Shown piece after piece: positions 17,022 to 23,760 of a DNA stretch of 40,998 nt. Origin of the DNA: Planctomycetaceae bacterium (lineage in GTDB: Bacteria > Planctomycetota > SZUA-567); the NCBI GenBank assembly GCA_021205245.1, contig JAJPXZ010000066.1:1-40998 (forward strand). The letters are read 5' to 3'. Both the position numbers and the translations under genes were made by a program. The notes beneath the pieces were generated by a model. It saw only the letters and a list, made by a program, of their open reading frames with translations, searched no databases and was not told the origin of the DNA. Each line of letters opens with the position of its first letter. Positions within the stretch are counted from its first letter, which is position 1.

Positions 17022-17030
17022 GCTTACAAT
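17002..17030 (+). promoter_or_regulatory. Probable promoter of prfA
   Basis: TTGCGG (17002-17007), exactly 17 nt, then TACAAT (17025-17030). The -35 lies inside the loop and right arm of the rpmE terminator hairpin. Distance to the prfA ATG is about 60 nt. Confidence 0.5.
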
Positions 17031-17091
17031 GAGAGTGAATCTCATCGGTCCGGTGTGGGCAAATTTCCGTTCCAGATGTAACGAGGATACA

Positions 17092-18165
17092 ATGCTCGAC
17101 GTTAAAGTTAAATCAAAATTGGACGAGCGTCTCGACCGCTTCAACGAGCTGGACGCCAAGCTGGCGGACCCGAGCGTCGGGTCTGATCCGCAAATCGGCG
17201 ACTACATGCGCGAGCGCGGCACCCTGGCGAAGTCGATGGAGACATACCGCGATTACATCGCCGTCCTGCAGGAACTGGCCGACAACCAGGAGATCGCCCG
17301 GGACGTCAACCAGGACGGAGAGCTGCGCGAACTGGCGGAGATGGAAATCCCCGAATTGACCGAAAAGGTGGAAGCGCTCGAGGCTGAAATCATCGACATG
17401 ATTCTCGGCCAAGCCGCCGACAATAACCGGAACGCCATCCTGGAAATCCGCGCCGGCACCGGCGGCGAAGAGGCGGCGCTGTTCGCGGGCGATCTGTTCC
17501 GCATGTACCAGAACTACGCCAACGCCCGTGGCTGGAAATTCGACACCATGTCGATGTCGCAGTCGGAGCGGGGCGGGTTCAAGGAAATCATCGTCTCGGT
17601 GGAAGGCGAAAACGTCTTCCGCGATTTGCGTATGGAAGGCGGCGGCCACCGGGTGCAGCGCGTGCCGGAGACAGAGACCCAGGGCCGCGTCCACACGTCG
17701 GCGGCCACGGTCGCGGTCATGCCCGAGGCGGAAGAATACGAAGTCGATATCAAGCCGGAAGACCTGCAGATTTCCATCCAGTGTTCGGGCGGTCCCGGCG
17801 GGCAGTCCGTCAACACCACCCAGTCGAGCGTGCGCATCATCCACGTGCCGACCGGCATCACCGTTTTCATGCAGGAAGAAAAATCGCAGCACAAAAACAA
17901 GGCGAAGGGGATGCGCGTTCTCCGTTCCCGGCTCTATGAACTGAAAAAAGCCGAGGAAGACGCCAAGCGCGCGGCCGAGCGCCGTGGGCAGACCGGCTCG
18001 GGCGACCGTTCCGAACGCGTCCGCACCTACAACTTTCCGCAGGACCGCTGCACCGACCACCGCCTCCAGAAAAACTTTGCCCTCGGCGATATCATGGAAG
18101 GCAAACTGGACAAACTGATTAACGAATTAGTCGAGTATGCGAAACAGGAAGATCTGAAAGTATAG
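17092..18165 (+). CDS. prfA: Peptide chain release factor 1
   Basis: RF1 reads UAA and UAG and triggers peptide release. The 357-aa product has the codon-recognition motif PxT as PET (192-194, in RVPETETQGR); RF2 would have SPF here. The catalytic GGQ is at 236-238 in GGPGGQSVNTTQ. An N-terminal helical domain precedes these and KLDKLINEL ends the protein. The ATG at 17092 follows ACGAGGATACA. A functional RF1 in the genome argues against general reassignment of TAG, which matters for the two genes with internal TAG codons in this window. PrmC, which methylates the GGQ Gln, is encoded two genes downstream. Stop is TAG, followed by an in-frame TAA five codons later. Confidence 0.97.
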   Translation: MLDVKVKSKLDERLDRFNELDAKLADPSVGSDPQIGDYMRERGTLAKSMETYRDYIAVLQELADNQEIARDVNQDGELRELAEMEIPELTEKVEALEAEIIDMILGQAADNNRNAILEIRAGTGGEEAALFAGDLFRMYQNYANARGWKFDTMSMSQSERGGFKEIIVSVEGENVFRDLRMEGGGHRVQRVPETETQGRVHTSAATVAVMPEAEEYEVDIKPEDLQISIQCSGGPGGQSVNTTQSSVRIIHVPTGITVFMQEEKSQHKNKAKGMRVLRSRLYELKKAEEDAKRAAERRGQTGSGDRSERVRTYNFPQDRCTDHRLQKNFALGDIMEGKLDKLINELVEYAKQEDLKV

Positions 18166-18270
18166 TGCAAAAATCGGTAAGTATACGGGGATGATCTGGA
18201 TTTACCCGGGGAGAGTTGACTTTTTTGTGAACCGTTTTTGTGTTGTCCCTGTACGAAAGGAACACGCTCC

Positions 18271-18831
18271 ATGTCTCACCTTACGAAGCGCGCCGTCGTC
18301 TTTGTCGCCCTGTTCGCCGCAGCCTTGTGCCTGCAGGCAGCCGAAGCGGGCCAGCCGCGCAACCCGGTCCCCTCGCGTGTCAAGAAGGCGGAAAAGGGCG
18401 ATTGGGTCCTCATTAAGTATGAAGACAGAATGGTTCTGGAAACGGTCACCGATATGGAAGAGGTCGAGGACGATTTGATGCTGCATTACACCATGCAGGA
18501 CATCGCCCTGGACGGCAAGGCCGACGCGCCGAAAAACGTGGTCCGGCTGCAGTCGGACGAAACGATGGAAAATATGGAACTGGTGACCAGCCCCGGCGCG
18601 AAGGTCGACAAAAAGCGCGGCCGCGTTGAAGGCAAGAACGTCAACGTCGTCTCCATCACCGTGCCGGAAGAAGGCGGGACCATCGAGTACTGGTTGTCGG
18701 ACGATGTCGGCGTCGACGGCAAGGTGGCGATGATCGTCAAGTTCCCCGAGATGGAAGCGTACAAGGCCATGGAAGTGATCGGCTTCGGCGACGCCAAGAC
18801 CCCGTTCCAGTTGAACAAGTACATAAGATAA
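18271..18831 (+). CDS. Secreted protein of unknown function
   Basis: 186 aa. A clear signal peptide (FVALFAAALCLQAAEA, cleavage likely before GQPRN) is followed by a small, mostly beta domain with charged surface patches and no cysteine after cleavage. I do not recognise the family. Phrases such as KKAEKGDWVLIKYEDRMV and FPEMEAYKAMEVIGFGDAK suggest a compact periplasmic domain. The ATG at 18271 follows GAAAGGAAC. TTGACT at 18216-18221 could be a -35, but the matching -10 (TGTGTT) is poor. It sits between prfA and prmC, two genes that work together, without an obvious link to either. Confidence 0.7.
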   Translation: MSHLTKRAVVFVALFAAALCLQAAEAGQPRNPVPSRVKKAEKGDWVLIKYEDRMVLETVTDMEEVEDDLMLHYTMQDIALDGKADAPKNVVRLQSDETMENMELVTSPGAKVDKKRGRVEGKNVNVVSITVPEEGGTIEYWLSDDVGVDGKVAMIVKFPEMEAYKAMEVIGFGDAKTPFQLNKYIR

Positions 18832-18866
18832 CGCAGAGCGCCGTAACCATAACGATACACCGCAAT

Positions 18867-18894
18867 CCCCAAACGGATGCGCATCCGTTTGGGG
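18867..18894. promoter_or_regulatory. 28-bp perfect palindrome between secreted-protein gene and prmC
   Basis: CCCCAAACGGATGC is followed directly by its exact complement GCATCCGTTTGGGG. As RNA it folds into a stem of about 12 bp with a tiny loop, followed by TTTGCATT. It may terminate the upstream gene (the T-run is short) or be a protein-binding site 20 nt before prmC. Confidence 0.6.
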
Positions 18895-18913
18895 TTTGCA
18901 TTGCAGAGACGAC

Positions 18914-20044
18914 ATGGCTGACGAAAAGACCTGGCAACCGCTCGAACTCATCAAGGTGACGGCGGAGTATCTGACGACGAAATCCGTGCCCAGCCCGCGC
19001 CTCGACGCCGAGATGCTGCTGTGCCACGTCCTCGGCCTGCCGCGCCGGGTGGATCTCTACGCCGGCTTTGAACGGGAGATTTCCGGAAAGGAACTCGCGT
19101 CCTACCGGGAATTGATACGGAGGCGCGCCGCACGCGAGCCGGTCAGCCGCATTCTGGGCAGACGCGAATTCATGGGCATCGCCTTCGCCGTCACCCCGGA
19201 CGTCCTGTCGCCCCGGCCGGAGACCGAACTCCTGGTGGAAGCGGCGCTCGAAAAGATGATGCCGAAAAAAGCGACGCTGCCGGAAGACGACGCCGTCCAG
19301 CCGGAAGCCCTGGCCGAACCGGAAGCGCTGCCCGACGACGCCATGGCGGAAGAACTGGCGCGGATGCTGGATAGCTACGGCGAGGATGTCCTGGACGAAG
19401 CCGACCTCGATAAACCCGCCACCATCGCGGTCCCGAAGGCCCGCCCCCAGCCTATGCGGCGGGGCGATCCCCTTCCCCGCCAAAAGGCGAAGGCCAAGTC
19501 GGGCGTGGAGGTCCACGCCGGCGGCCCCGAATTGAAGGTGCTGGATCTCGGCACCGGCAGCGGCTGCATCGCGGTGGCACTGGCGGCGCATTGCCCGCGC
19601 GCCCGCGTCGTGGCGGTGGATGCATCGCCGAAAGCGCTCGCCGTCGCCAAGAAAAACGCGGCTGGCGCGAAGGTGGCGGAGCGGGTCGAATTCCGCCAGG
19701 GCGATTGGTACGCCGCCTGCCGGAGCGGCGAATCGTACGACATTATCGTTTCCAATCCGCCCTACCTGGTGGAGGGGGACGAGGACATCTGGCCCGAGGT
19801 ATCGGCCTACGATCCGCCCGCCGCTCTCTACGGCGGCAACGATGGGCTGGACCCATATCGCCGCATCGTGCCTGACACGCCGTTGTGGCTTGCGCCCGAG
19901 GGCTGGATTTTCCTCGAAGTCGGCGCGGGTCAGGCCGGCAAGGTGGCGGACCTCATGCGGCGGCGCGGCTTCCGTGACGTGCAGGTGGGCAAGGACTACG
20001 GCGGTGTCGAACGGGTGGTGATGGGCATGGCGCCGGAGCTGTAG
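18914..20044 (+). CDS. prmC: Release factor glutamine methyltransferase PrmC with a large insertion
   Basis: Methylates the Gln of the GGQ motif in RF1 and RF2. The N-terminal recognition domain (SPRLDAEMLLCHVLGLPR, EPVSRILGRREFMGI, LSPRPETELLVEAAL) is normal up to about residue 115. Then come about 90 extra residues (roughly 117-207), acidic and Pro/Ala-rich at first (PEDDAVQPEALAEPEALP), basic at the end (PLPRQKAKAK). The methyltransferase core resumes with DLGTGSGCIAVAL (211 on) and the signature NPPY (281-284). The total of 376 aa compares with about 280 in the family. There is no frameshift; the reading frame is continuous. ATG 18914 has a weak AGAGACG site; a TTG at 18896 is less likely. 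Confidence 0.93.
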   Translation: MADEKTWQPLELIKVTAEYLTTKSVPSPRLDAEMLLCHVLGLPRRVDLYAGFEREISGKELASYRELIRRRAAREPVSRILGRREFMGIAFAVTPDVLSPRPETELLVEAALEKMMPKKATLPEDDAVQPEALAEPEALPDDAMAEELARMLDSYGEDVLDEADLDKPATIAVPKARPQPMRRGDPLPRQKAKAKSGVEVHAGGPELKVLDLGTGSGCIAVALAAHCPRARVVAVDASPKALAVAKKNAAGAKVAERVEFRQGDWYAACRSGESYDIIVSNPPYLVEGDEDIWPEVSAYDPPAALYGGNDGLDPYRRIVPDTPLWLAPEGWIFLEVGAGQAGKVADLMRRRGFRDVQVGKDYGGVERVVMGMAPEL

Positions 20045-20099
20045 CCGATCAACTACAACGGAAAACCGTCGATTTGTGGCTCTTCGCGGGGAAAAAGCT

Positions 20100-20128
20100 T
20101 TGTCAGCGGCGGCGCGCGTGGATATAGT
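20100..20128 (+). promoter_or_regulatory. Probable promoter of the 97-aa gene, ffh and rpsP
   Basis: TTGTCA (20100-20105), 17 nt, TAGTAT (20123-20128). It lies about 50 nt before the ATG at 20180 and would drive three genes that are tightly linked. Confidence 0.5.
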
Positions 20129-20179
20129 ATGATCCTTTACCCTTGCGTACCGAACCCGACTTCGTTACAGGAGCGCGAG

Positions 20180-20473
20180 ATGAATCCTTTGGGAAGCTTA
20201 AAGGGAACACATAAAATCGTCACGCTGCAGGTGCCGGGCCGTGGTCCGGCCCGTATCCTGTGCCTGACGCAAAAGGACGCCACGAACGATGAGGCGTACT
20301 ATGTTCTGGCCGAGTGTGAGGGGAAAGCGTTGAAATGGCGGAGCATGATCAAGGATAACGCTATCCGCCGTTTGCGCGACGAGTTCGTGCCAAGCATTGT
20401 CGGCCTGGAAGAGATCGACGCACTCGACGTCGAGACCATCTTCCTTTGCACCACTGAGGTGTCGAAAGCATAA
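20180..20473 (+). CDS. Conserved-looking 97-aa protein coupled to ffh
   Basis: A small, soluble, mixed alpha/beta protein with no signal or membrane segment. I do not recognise the family. The sequence reads like a compact beta-barrel followed by a basic helix: KIVTLQVPGRGPARILCLT, then YYVLAECEGKALKWRSMIK and IRRLRDEFVPSIVGLEEID. The ATG at 20180 has AGGAG with 6-nt spacing; an in-frame upstream start at 20129 has none. Its TAA overlaps the ffh ATG by one base (TAATG), so translation is coupled to that of the SRP GTPase. A role near SRP or translation is possible but rests only on position. Confidence 0.7.
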   Translation: MNPLGSLKGTHKIVTLQVPGRGPARILCLTQKDATNDEAYYVLAECEGKALKWRSMIKDNAIRRLRDEFVPSIVGLEEIDALDVETIFLCTTEVSKA

Positions 20474-21921
20474 TGTTCGAATCAATCACCGACAGTCTTA
20501 ACAAAGTCTTCCGCACCGTCCTCGGCAAAGCCAAGCTGAGCGAGGAAAATGTCGCCGAGGCCATGAAAGAGGTGCGTATCGCCCTCCTCGAGGCCGACGT
20601 CAACACCAAGGTCACTTCGGCGTTTGTCGACCGGGTCAAGGAAACGGCCGTCGGGATGGAGGTCATCCCCGGCGTCGACCCGGGCCAACTGTTTGTCAAA
20701 ATCGTCTACGACGAATTGGTCAAGCTCCTGGGCGGCGAAACCGCCGGCATCGCCTGGGCCGAACGCGGACCGACAACAGTTATGCTCTGCGGCCTGCAGG
20801 GTTCTGGTAAAACCACAACGGCGGGCAAGATCGCCCGGCGCTGGAAGGCGGAGGGCAAGAGCCCGCTCCTCGTCGCCGCCGACGTGCAGCGTCCCGCCGC
20901 TATCGAACAACTGAAAGTCCTCGGCCAGCAGATAGACGTCCCCGTCTTCACCCAGGCCGGGGCCAATCCCGTCACCATCTGCAGGAATGCCGCCAACGCG
21001 GCCAAGCTGCATAACGCCGACGTCATCATCCTCGACACCGCCGGCCGCCTCCACGTCGACTCCGACCTGATGGACGAACTCGACGCCATCCGCGAGGCAG
21101 CCAAGCCGCAGGAAATTCTCTTTGTCTGCGACGCGATGATCGGCCAAAGCGCGGTGGACACGGCGGAGGAATTCAAACGCCGCCTGCCCTTGACCGGCGC
21201 GATAATGACCAAGATGGACTCGGACGCACGCGGCGGTGCAGCCTTGTCCCTCCGCGAAATCACCGGCGTCCCGATCAAGTTCATCGCCACCGGCGAAAAG
21301 CTTGACGCTATTGAAGAATTCCACCCCGACCGCATGGCCGGCCGTATCCTCGGCATGGGCGATGTGGTCAGCCTGGTGGAGCGGGCGCAGTCGGTCATTG
21401 ACGAAAAAGAAGCGCAGGAACTCCAGAACAAGCTGGCCAAAAACCAGTTCAACCTGGACGATTTCCTGTCGCAGCTCGGCTCCATCCGCAAGATGGGGTC
21501 GCTGAAAGATATCCTCGGCATGATTCCGGGGCTTGGGTCGCAGCTCAAAGGCATCGACATCGACGAAGGCCAGTTCAAGCAGATCGAGGCCATCATCCAG
21601 TCGATGACGAAGGACGAGCGGCAGCACCCGGAGATCATCGATGCCAAGCGCCGCGTCCGTATTGCCAAGGGTTCGGGCAAGGGCGTCAAGGACATCAACG
21701 ATCTCCTCAAACAGTTTGGCGAAATGCGCAAAATAACCGGCCGTATGGGCCGATTGGGCATGTTTGGCAAGAACGGCCAGCAGGCGTTGGAAGCGATGAA
21801 TCCGAATGCACTCACGGATTTGGCTCGTGGCCGGACGCTGTTTGGCAGCAAGAAGCAGGGTTCGAAGGCCCAGCAAAAAAAGAAAGACAGGAAGAAAGAA
21901 AAGAAGAAAAGGAGAAGATAG
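20473..21921 (+). CDS. ffh: Signal recognition particle protein Ffh
   Basis: SRP54 GTPase that binds signal sequences and 4.5S RNA and delivers ribosomes to FtsY. The 482-aa product has the helical N domain, a P-loop GLQGSGKTTT (from 107), VAADVQRPAAIEQL, DTAGRLH (188), TKMDSDARGG (from 246), and then the Met-rich M domain (LGSIRKMGSLKDILGMIPGL; FGEMRKITGRMGRLGMFGK). It ends in a very basic tail (KKKDRKKEKKKRRR) of about 25 residues beyond the usual end. rpsP begins on the next base after its TAG, in the same frame. If TAG were read as sense, Ffh would fuse to S16. Confidence 0.97.
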   Translation: MFESITDSLNKVFRTVLGKAKLSEENVAEAMKEVRIALLEADVNTKVTSAFVDRVKETAVGMEVIPGVDPGQLFVKIVYDELVKLLGGETAGIAWAERGPTTVMLCGLQGSGKTTTAGKIARRWKAEGKSPLLVAADVQRPAAIEQLKVLGQQIDVPVFTQAGANPVTICRNAANAAKLHNADVIILDTAGRLHVDSDLMDELDAIREAAKPQEILFVCDAMIGQSAVDTAEEFKRRLPLTGAIMTKMDSDARGGAALSLREITGVPIKFIATGEKLDAIEEFHPDRMAGRILGMGDVVSLVERAQSVIDEKEAQELQNKLAKNQFNLDDFLSQLGSIRKMGSLKDILGMIPGLGSQLKGIDIDEGQFKQIEAIIQSMTKDERQHPEIIDAKRRVRIAKGSGKGVKDINDLLKQFGEMRKITGRMGRLGMFGKNGQQALEAMNPNALTDLARGRTLFGSKKQGSKAQQKKKDRKKEKKKRRR

Positions 21922-22353
21922 GTGTCAGTAGTCATTCGTTTATCCCGGGCGGGCCGTATTCACCTTCCGTACTATCATATTGGCGTCTACAACAGCCGCA
22001 CCCGCCGCGACGGGCGTCCGGTCGAAGAGTTGGGCTTCTACGATCCGAAGTCCACCAAGGAATCGGTCCGCATCGACGTTGAACGCGCCAAGTACTGGCT
22101 GTCCGTCGGCGCGCGTCCGTCCGCGACCGTGGCCACCATCCTGAAGGCTCAGGGCGTCTCCTCCTCCGAATGGAGCGGGAAGAAGGAAGTGCCGGCGAAG
22201 GTCAAGGAACGCAAGACCGCCGCCCGCAAAGCCAGCGCGAAGAAGGCCAGCGCCAAGCGTCCCGCCGCGAAGAAGGAAGACGGCGCGAAGAAGCGTAAAT
22301 CCCGTACCGCCTCCTCCAAGGCGCGCGGCGAGCGCAACGCCAAGTCTGCCTAA
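21922..22353 (+). CDS. rpsP: 30S ribosomal protein S16 with Lys/Ala-rich tail
   Basis: 143 aa. The first 82 or so residues are S16: VVIRLSRAGRIHLPYYHIGV, RTRRDGRPVEELGFYDP, ERAKYWLSVGARPSATV. The rest is a Lys/Ala/Ser extension (KASAKKASAKRPAAKKED, SSKARGERNAKSA), disordered and basic. Start is GTG 21922, directly after the ffh stop; GGAGAAG inside the ffh tail serves as ribosome-binding site. In many bacteria rpsP is followed by rimM-trmD-rplS; here none of them follows. Confidence 0.95.
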   Translation: MSVVIRLSRAGRIHLPYYHIGVYNSRTRRDGRPVEELGFYDPKSTKESVRIDVERAKYWLSVGARPSATVATILKAQGVSSSEWSGKKEVPAKVKERKTAARKASAKKASAKRPAAKKEDGAKKRKSRTASSKARGERNAKSA

Positions 22354-22362
22354 AAGCGGCTG

Positions 22363-22456
22363 GAGAATTCTCGCGAATTCGCAATCGCTTTGATCGCGTC
22401 ACCGCTCGGCTGATCATGGTCCAGGATTAGTATCAGGGGGGCGTCGGCTGCCCCCC
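22363..22456. promoter_or_regulatory. Tandem palindromes and hairpin after rpsP
   Basis: Two 10-bp palindromes sit side by side: GAGAATTCTC (22363-22372) and GCGAATTCGC (22373-22382). Then GGGGGGC (22436-22442) pairs with GCCCCCC (22450-22456) around 7 nt, with TCTCCTGCATT after it, so it is a weak terminator at best. The 218-nt gap from rpsP to 22572 holds no other feature that I can support. Confidence 0.5.
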
Positions 22457-22571
22457 TCTCCTGCATTCCCGCACGGGTCGCCGTGGGGTCGGGGGTTGTG
22501 TATCGCAGGCGCATGTGGTCCGTGAACCGGTGGGCCATACGTCTTTTATCCAACTCGTCAAGGGGAAGCGT

Positions 22572-22781
22572 ATGAAGTGCTGGTTTTGCGACAACGAGGC
22601 GCGCGGCGTCTGTGCCGCCTGCGGCCGTGGCGTCTGCTACGATCACACGCATATCCACGACGCCATGACCCTGGCCAAGACCGATACGTCCAGCGGCTAC
22701 ACCAGTGTTTACAACGTCCTCAATTCGTTGAAGTGTTCGGATTGCCGGCTCGAGTGGACCTATCATAAGCCCGGAGATTAA
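22572..22781 (+). CDS. Small zinc-binding (CxxC) protein
   Basis: 69 aa beginning MKCWFCDNEARGVCAACG. Cys3/Cys6 and Cys14/Cys17 form two CxxC pairs, then Cys22 with nearby histidines (GVCYDHTHIH), and a last CSDC near the C-terminus. The layout resembles short treble-clef or B-box-like zinc proteins such as DUF2180; that comparison is by eye. The ATG at 22572 follows AGGGGAAGCG; an upstream in-frame GTG (22515) would add residues without zinc-ligand character. A strong terminator follows. No partner is evident. Confidence 0.75.
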   Translation: MKCWFCDNEARGVCAACGRGVCYDHTHIHDAMTLAKTDTSSGYTSVYNVLNSLKCSDCRLEWTYHKPGD

Positions 22782-22814
22782 GCTCTGGACTCCTTTTCAC
22801 ATGTAATGCATCTA

Positions 22815-22854
22815 TCCCGTCTTTCGGCGCTTTATGCCGGGACGGGACTTTTTT
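22815..22854 (+). terminator. Terminator after the zinc-protein gene
   Basis: TCCCGTC (22815-22821) pairs with GACGGGA (22841-22847), continued by CGGC/GCCG after a small internal loop, then six T residues (22849-22854). Confidence 0.88.
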
Positions 22855-22989
22855 AATTCACAATTCATAATTCATAATTCACAATGATGGTATCATGCGG
22901 CAATGAAACATAGAGGCGTACGCGCATTGGGAAGTATTTCATTGTCTCATAATTATACATTGTGAATTATTAATTATGAATTAGAAGGA
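22854..22989. repeat. AT-rich MITE-like element with imperfect terminal inverted repeats
   Basis: An abrupt AT-rich island in GC-rich DNA. The left end holds tandem AATTCATAATTC-type units (22856-22885, ending ATAATTCACAATG). The right end (22961-22989) is the inverted counterpart (CATTGTGAATTATTAATTATG). At least 13 bp, CATTGTGAATTAT, are a perfect match of the inner arms. About 75 nt of unrelated sequence lies between. It has no coding capacity, so it would be non-autonomous. Its right end touches the uppS ribosome-binding site, and a TTGGGA-N17-TAATTA (22927-22955) inside could act as a promoter for uppS. Confidence 0.7.
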
Positions 22990-22994
22990 TTCCC

Positions 22995-23714
22995 GTGCCT
23001 GTATCGGAAAACGACTCCGCCCTCCCCGCTCACGTCGCCTTCATCATGGACGGCAACGGCAGATGGGCCAAGGAACGCGGCCTTCCCCGCACTTCGGGCC
23101 ACCAGGCCGGGGCGGAGACGGTGCGCCAGGTCGTCACCTTTGCGCGAAAGCGCGGCATCCGCTACCTGACCTTGTACGCCTTTTCAACCGAGAACTGGTC
23201 GCGGCCTGCCGCAGAAGTGGCGGCGCTGATGAAGCTGCTGAGCCGGTTTGTGAAGGGCGAAATGCCGACCATGCTGAAAAACGACATCAGGATGCGCGTC
23301 ATAGGCGACCGCGCCGGTCTGTCGAAGTCGCTCCAGCATGAACTCGCCTCGGCTGAAGAAAAAACCGCCCACTGCGCCAGCCTCGATGTCGTCATCGCCA
23401 TCAATTACGGCGGCAGGGACGAAATCGCCCGGGCGGCCTCGGCCGCCATGCGACACATACTCCTGGAGGGGAAAACACCCGAGGCACTGGATGCCAATGC
23501 AATTGCCGCCCACCTCGACAGCGCCGGGATTCCCGACCCCGACCTCATCATCCGTACCGCCGGCGAAAAGCGGCTGTCCAATTTCCTCCTGTGGCAGGGC
23601 GCGTATGCGGAACTCATCTTTACCGACCGGCGCTGGCCCGATTTCGACGACACCGATTTCGAGGCCGCCTTGGCAGAGTATGCCGGACGGGTGCGGAAAT
23701 TCGGCACGGTTTGA
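22995..23714 (+). CDS. uppS: Isoprenyl transferase (undecaprenyl diphosphate synthase)
   Basis: Makes the C55 lipid carrier for peptidoglycan and polysaccharide by cis-adding isoprene units to farnesyl diphosphate. 239 aa. Visible are FIMDGNGRWAKERG (catalytic Asp19), GHQAGAETV, YLTLYAFSTENWSRP, INYGGRDEI, and RTAGEKRLSNFLLWQGAYAE (usually RTSGE; here Ser to Ala). Start is GTG 22995 with AGAAGGA before it. cdsA follows 46 nt later, the usual pairing. Confidence 0.97.
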   Translation: MPVSENDSALPAHVAFIMDGNGRWAKERGLPRTSGHQAGAETVRQVVTFARKRGIRYLTLYAFSTENWSRPAAEVAALMKLLSRFVKGEMPTMLKNDIRMRVIGDRAGLSKSLQHELASAEEKTAHCASLDVVIAINYGGRDEIARAASAAMRHILLEGKTPEALDANAIAAHLDSAGIPDPDLIIRTAGEKRLSNFLLWQGAYAELIFTDRRWPDFDDTDFEAALAEYAGRVRKFGTV

Positions 23715-23760
23715 TGGCGGTGGACCCGGATTTTCGTCCCGGTGAATTTCACCAACCGGC

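Noticed and set aside
22350-22766. Minus-strand frame of 138 codons over the gap after rpsP and the zinc-protein gene
   Set aside because: It runs across tandem palindromes and opposite a better gene with Cys pairs; the translation has no recognisable pattern.
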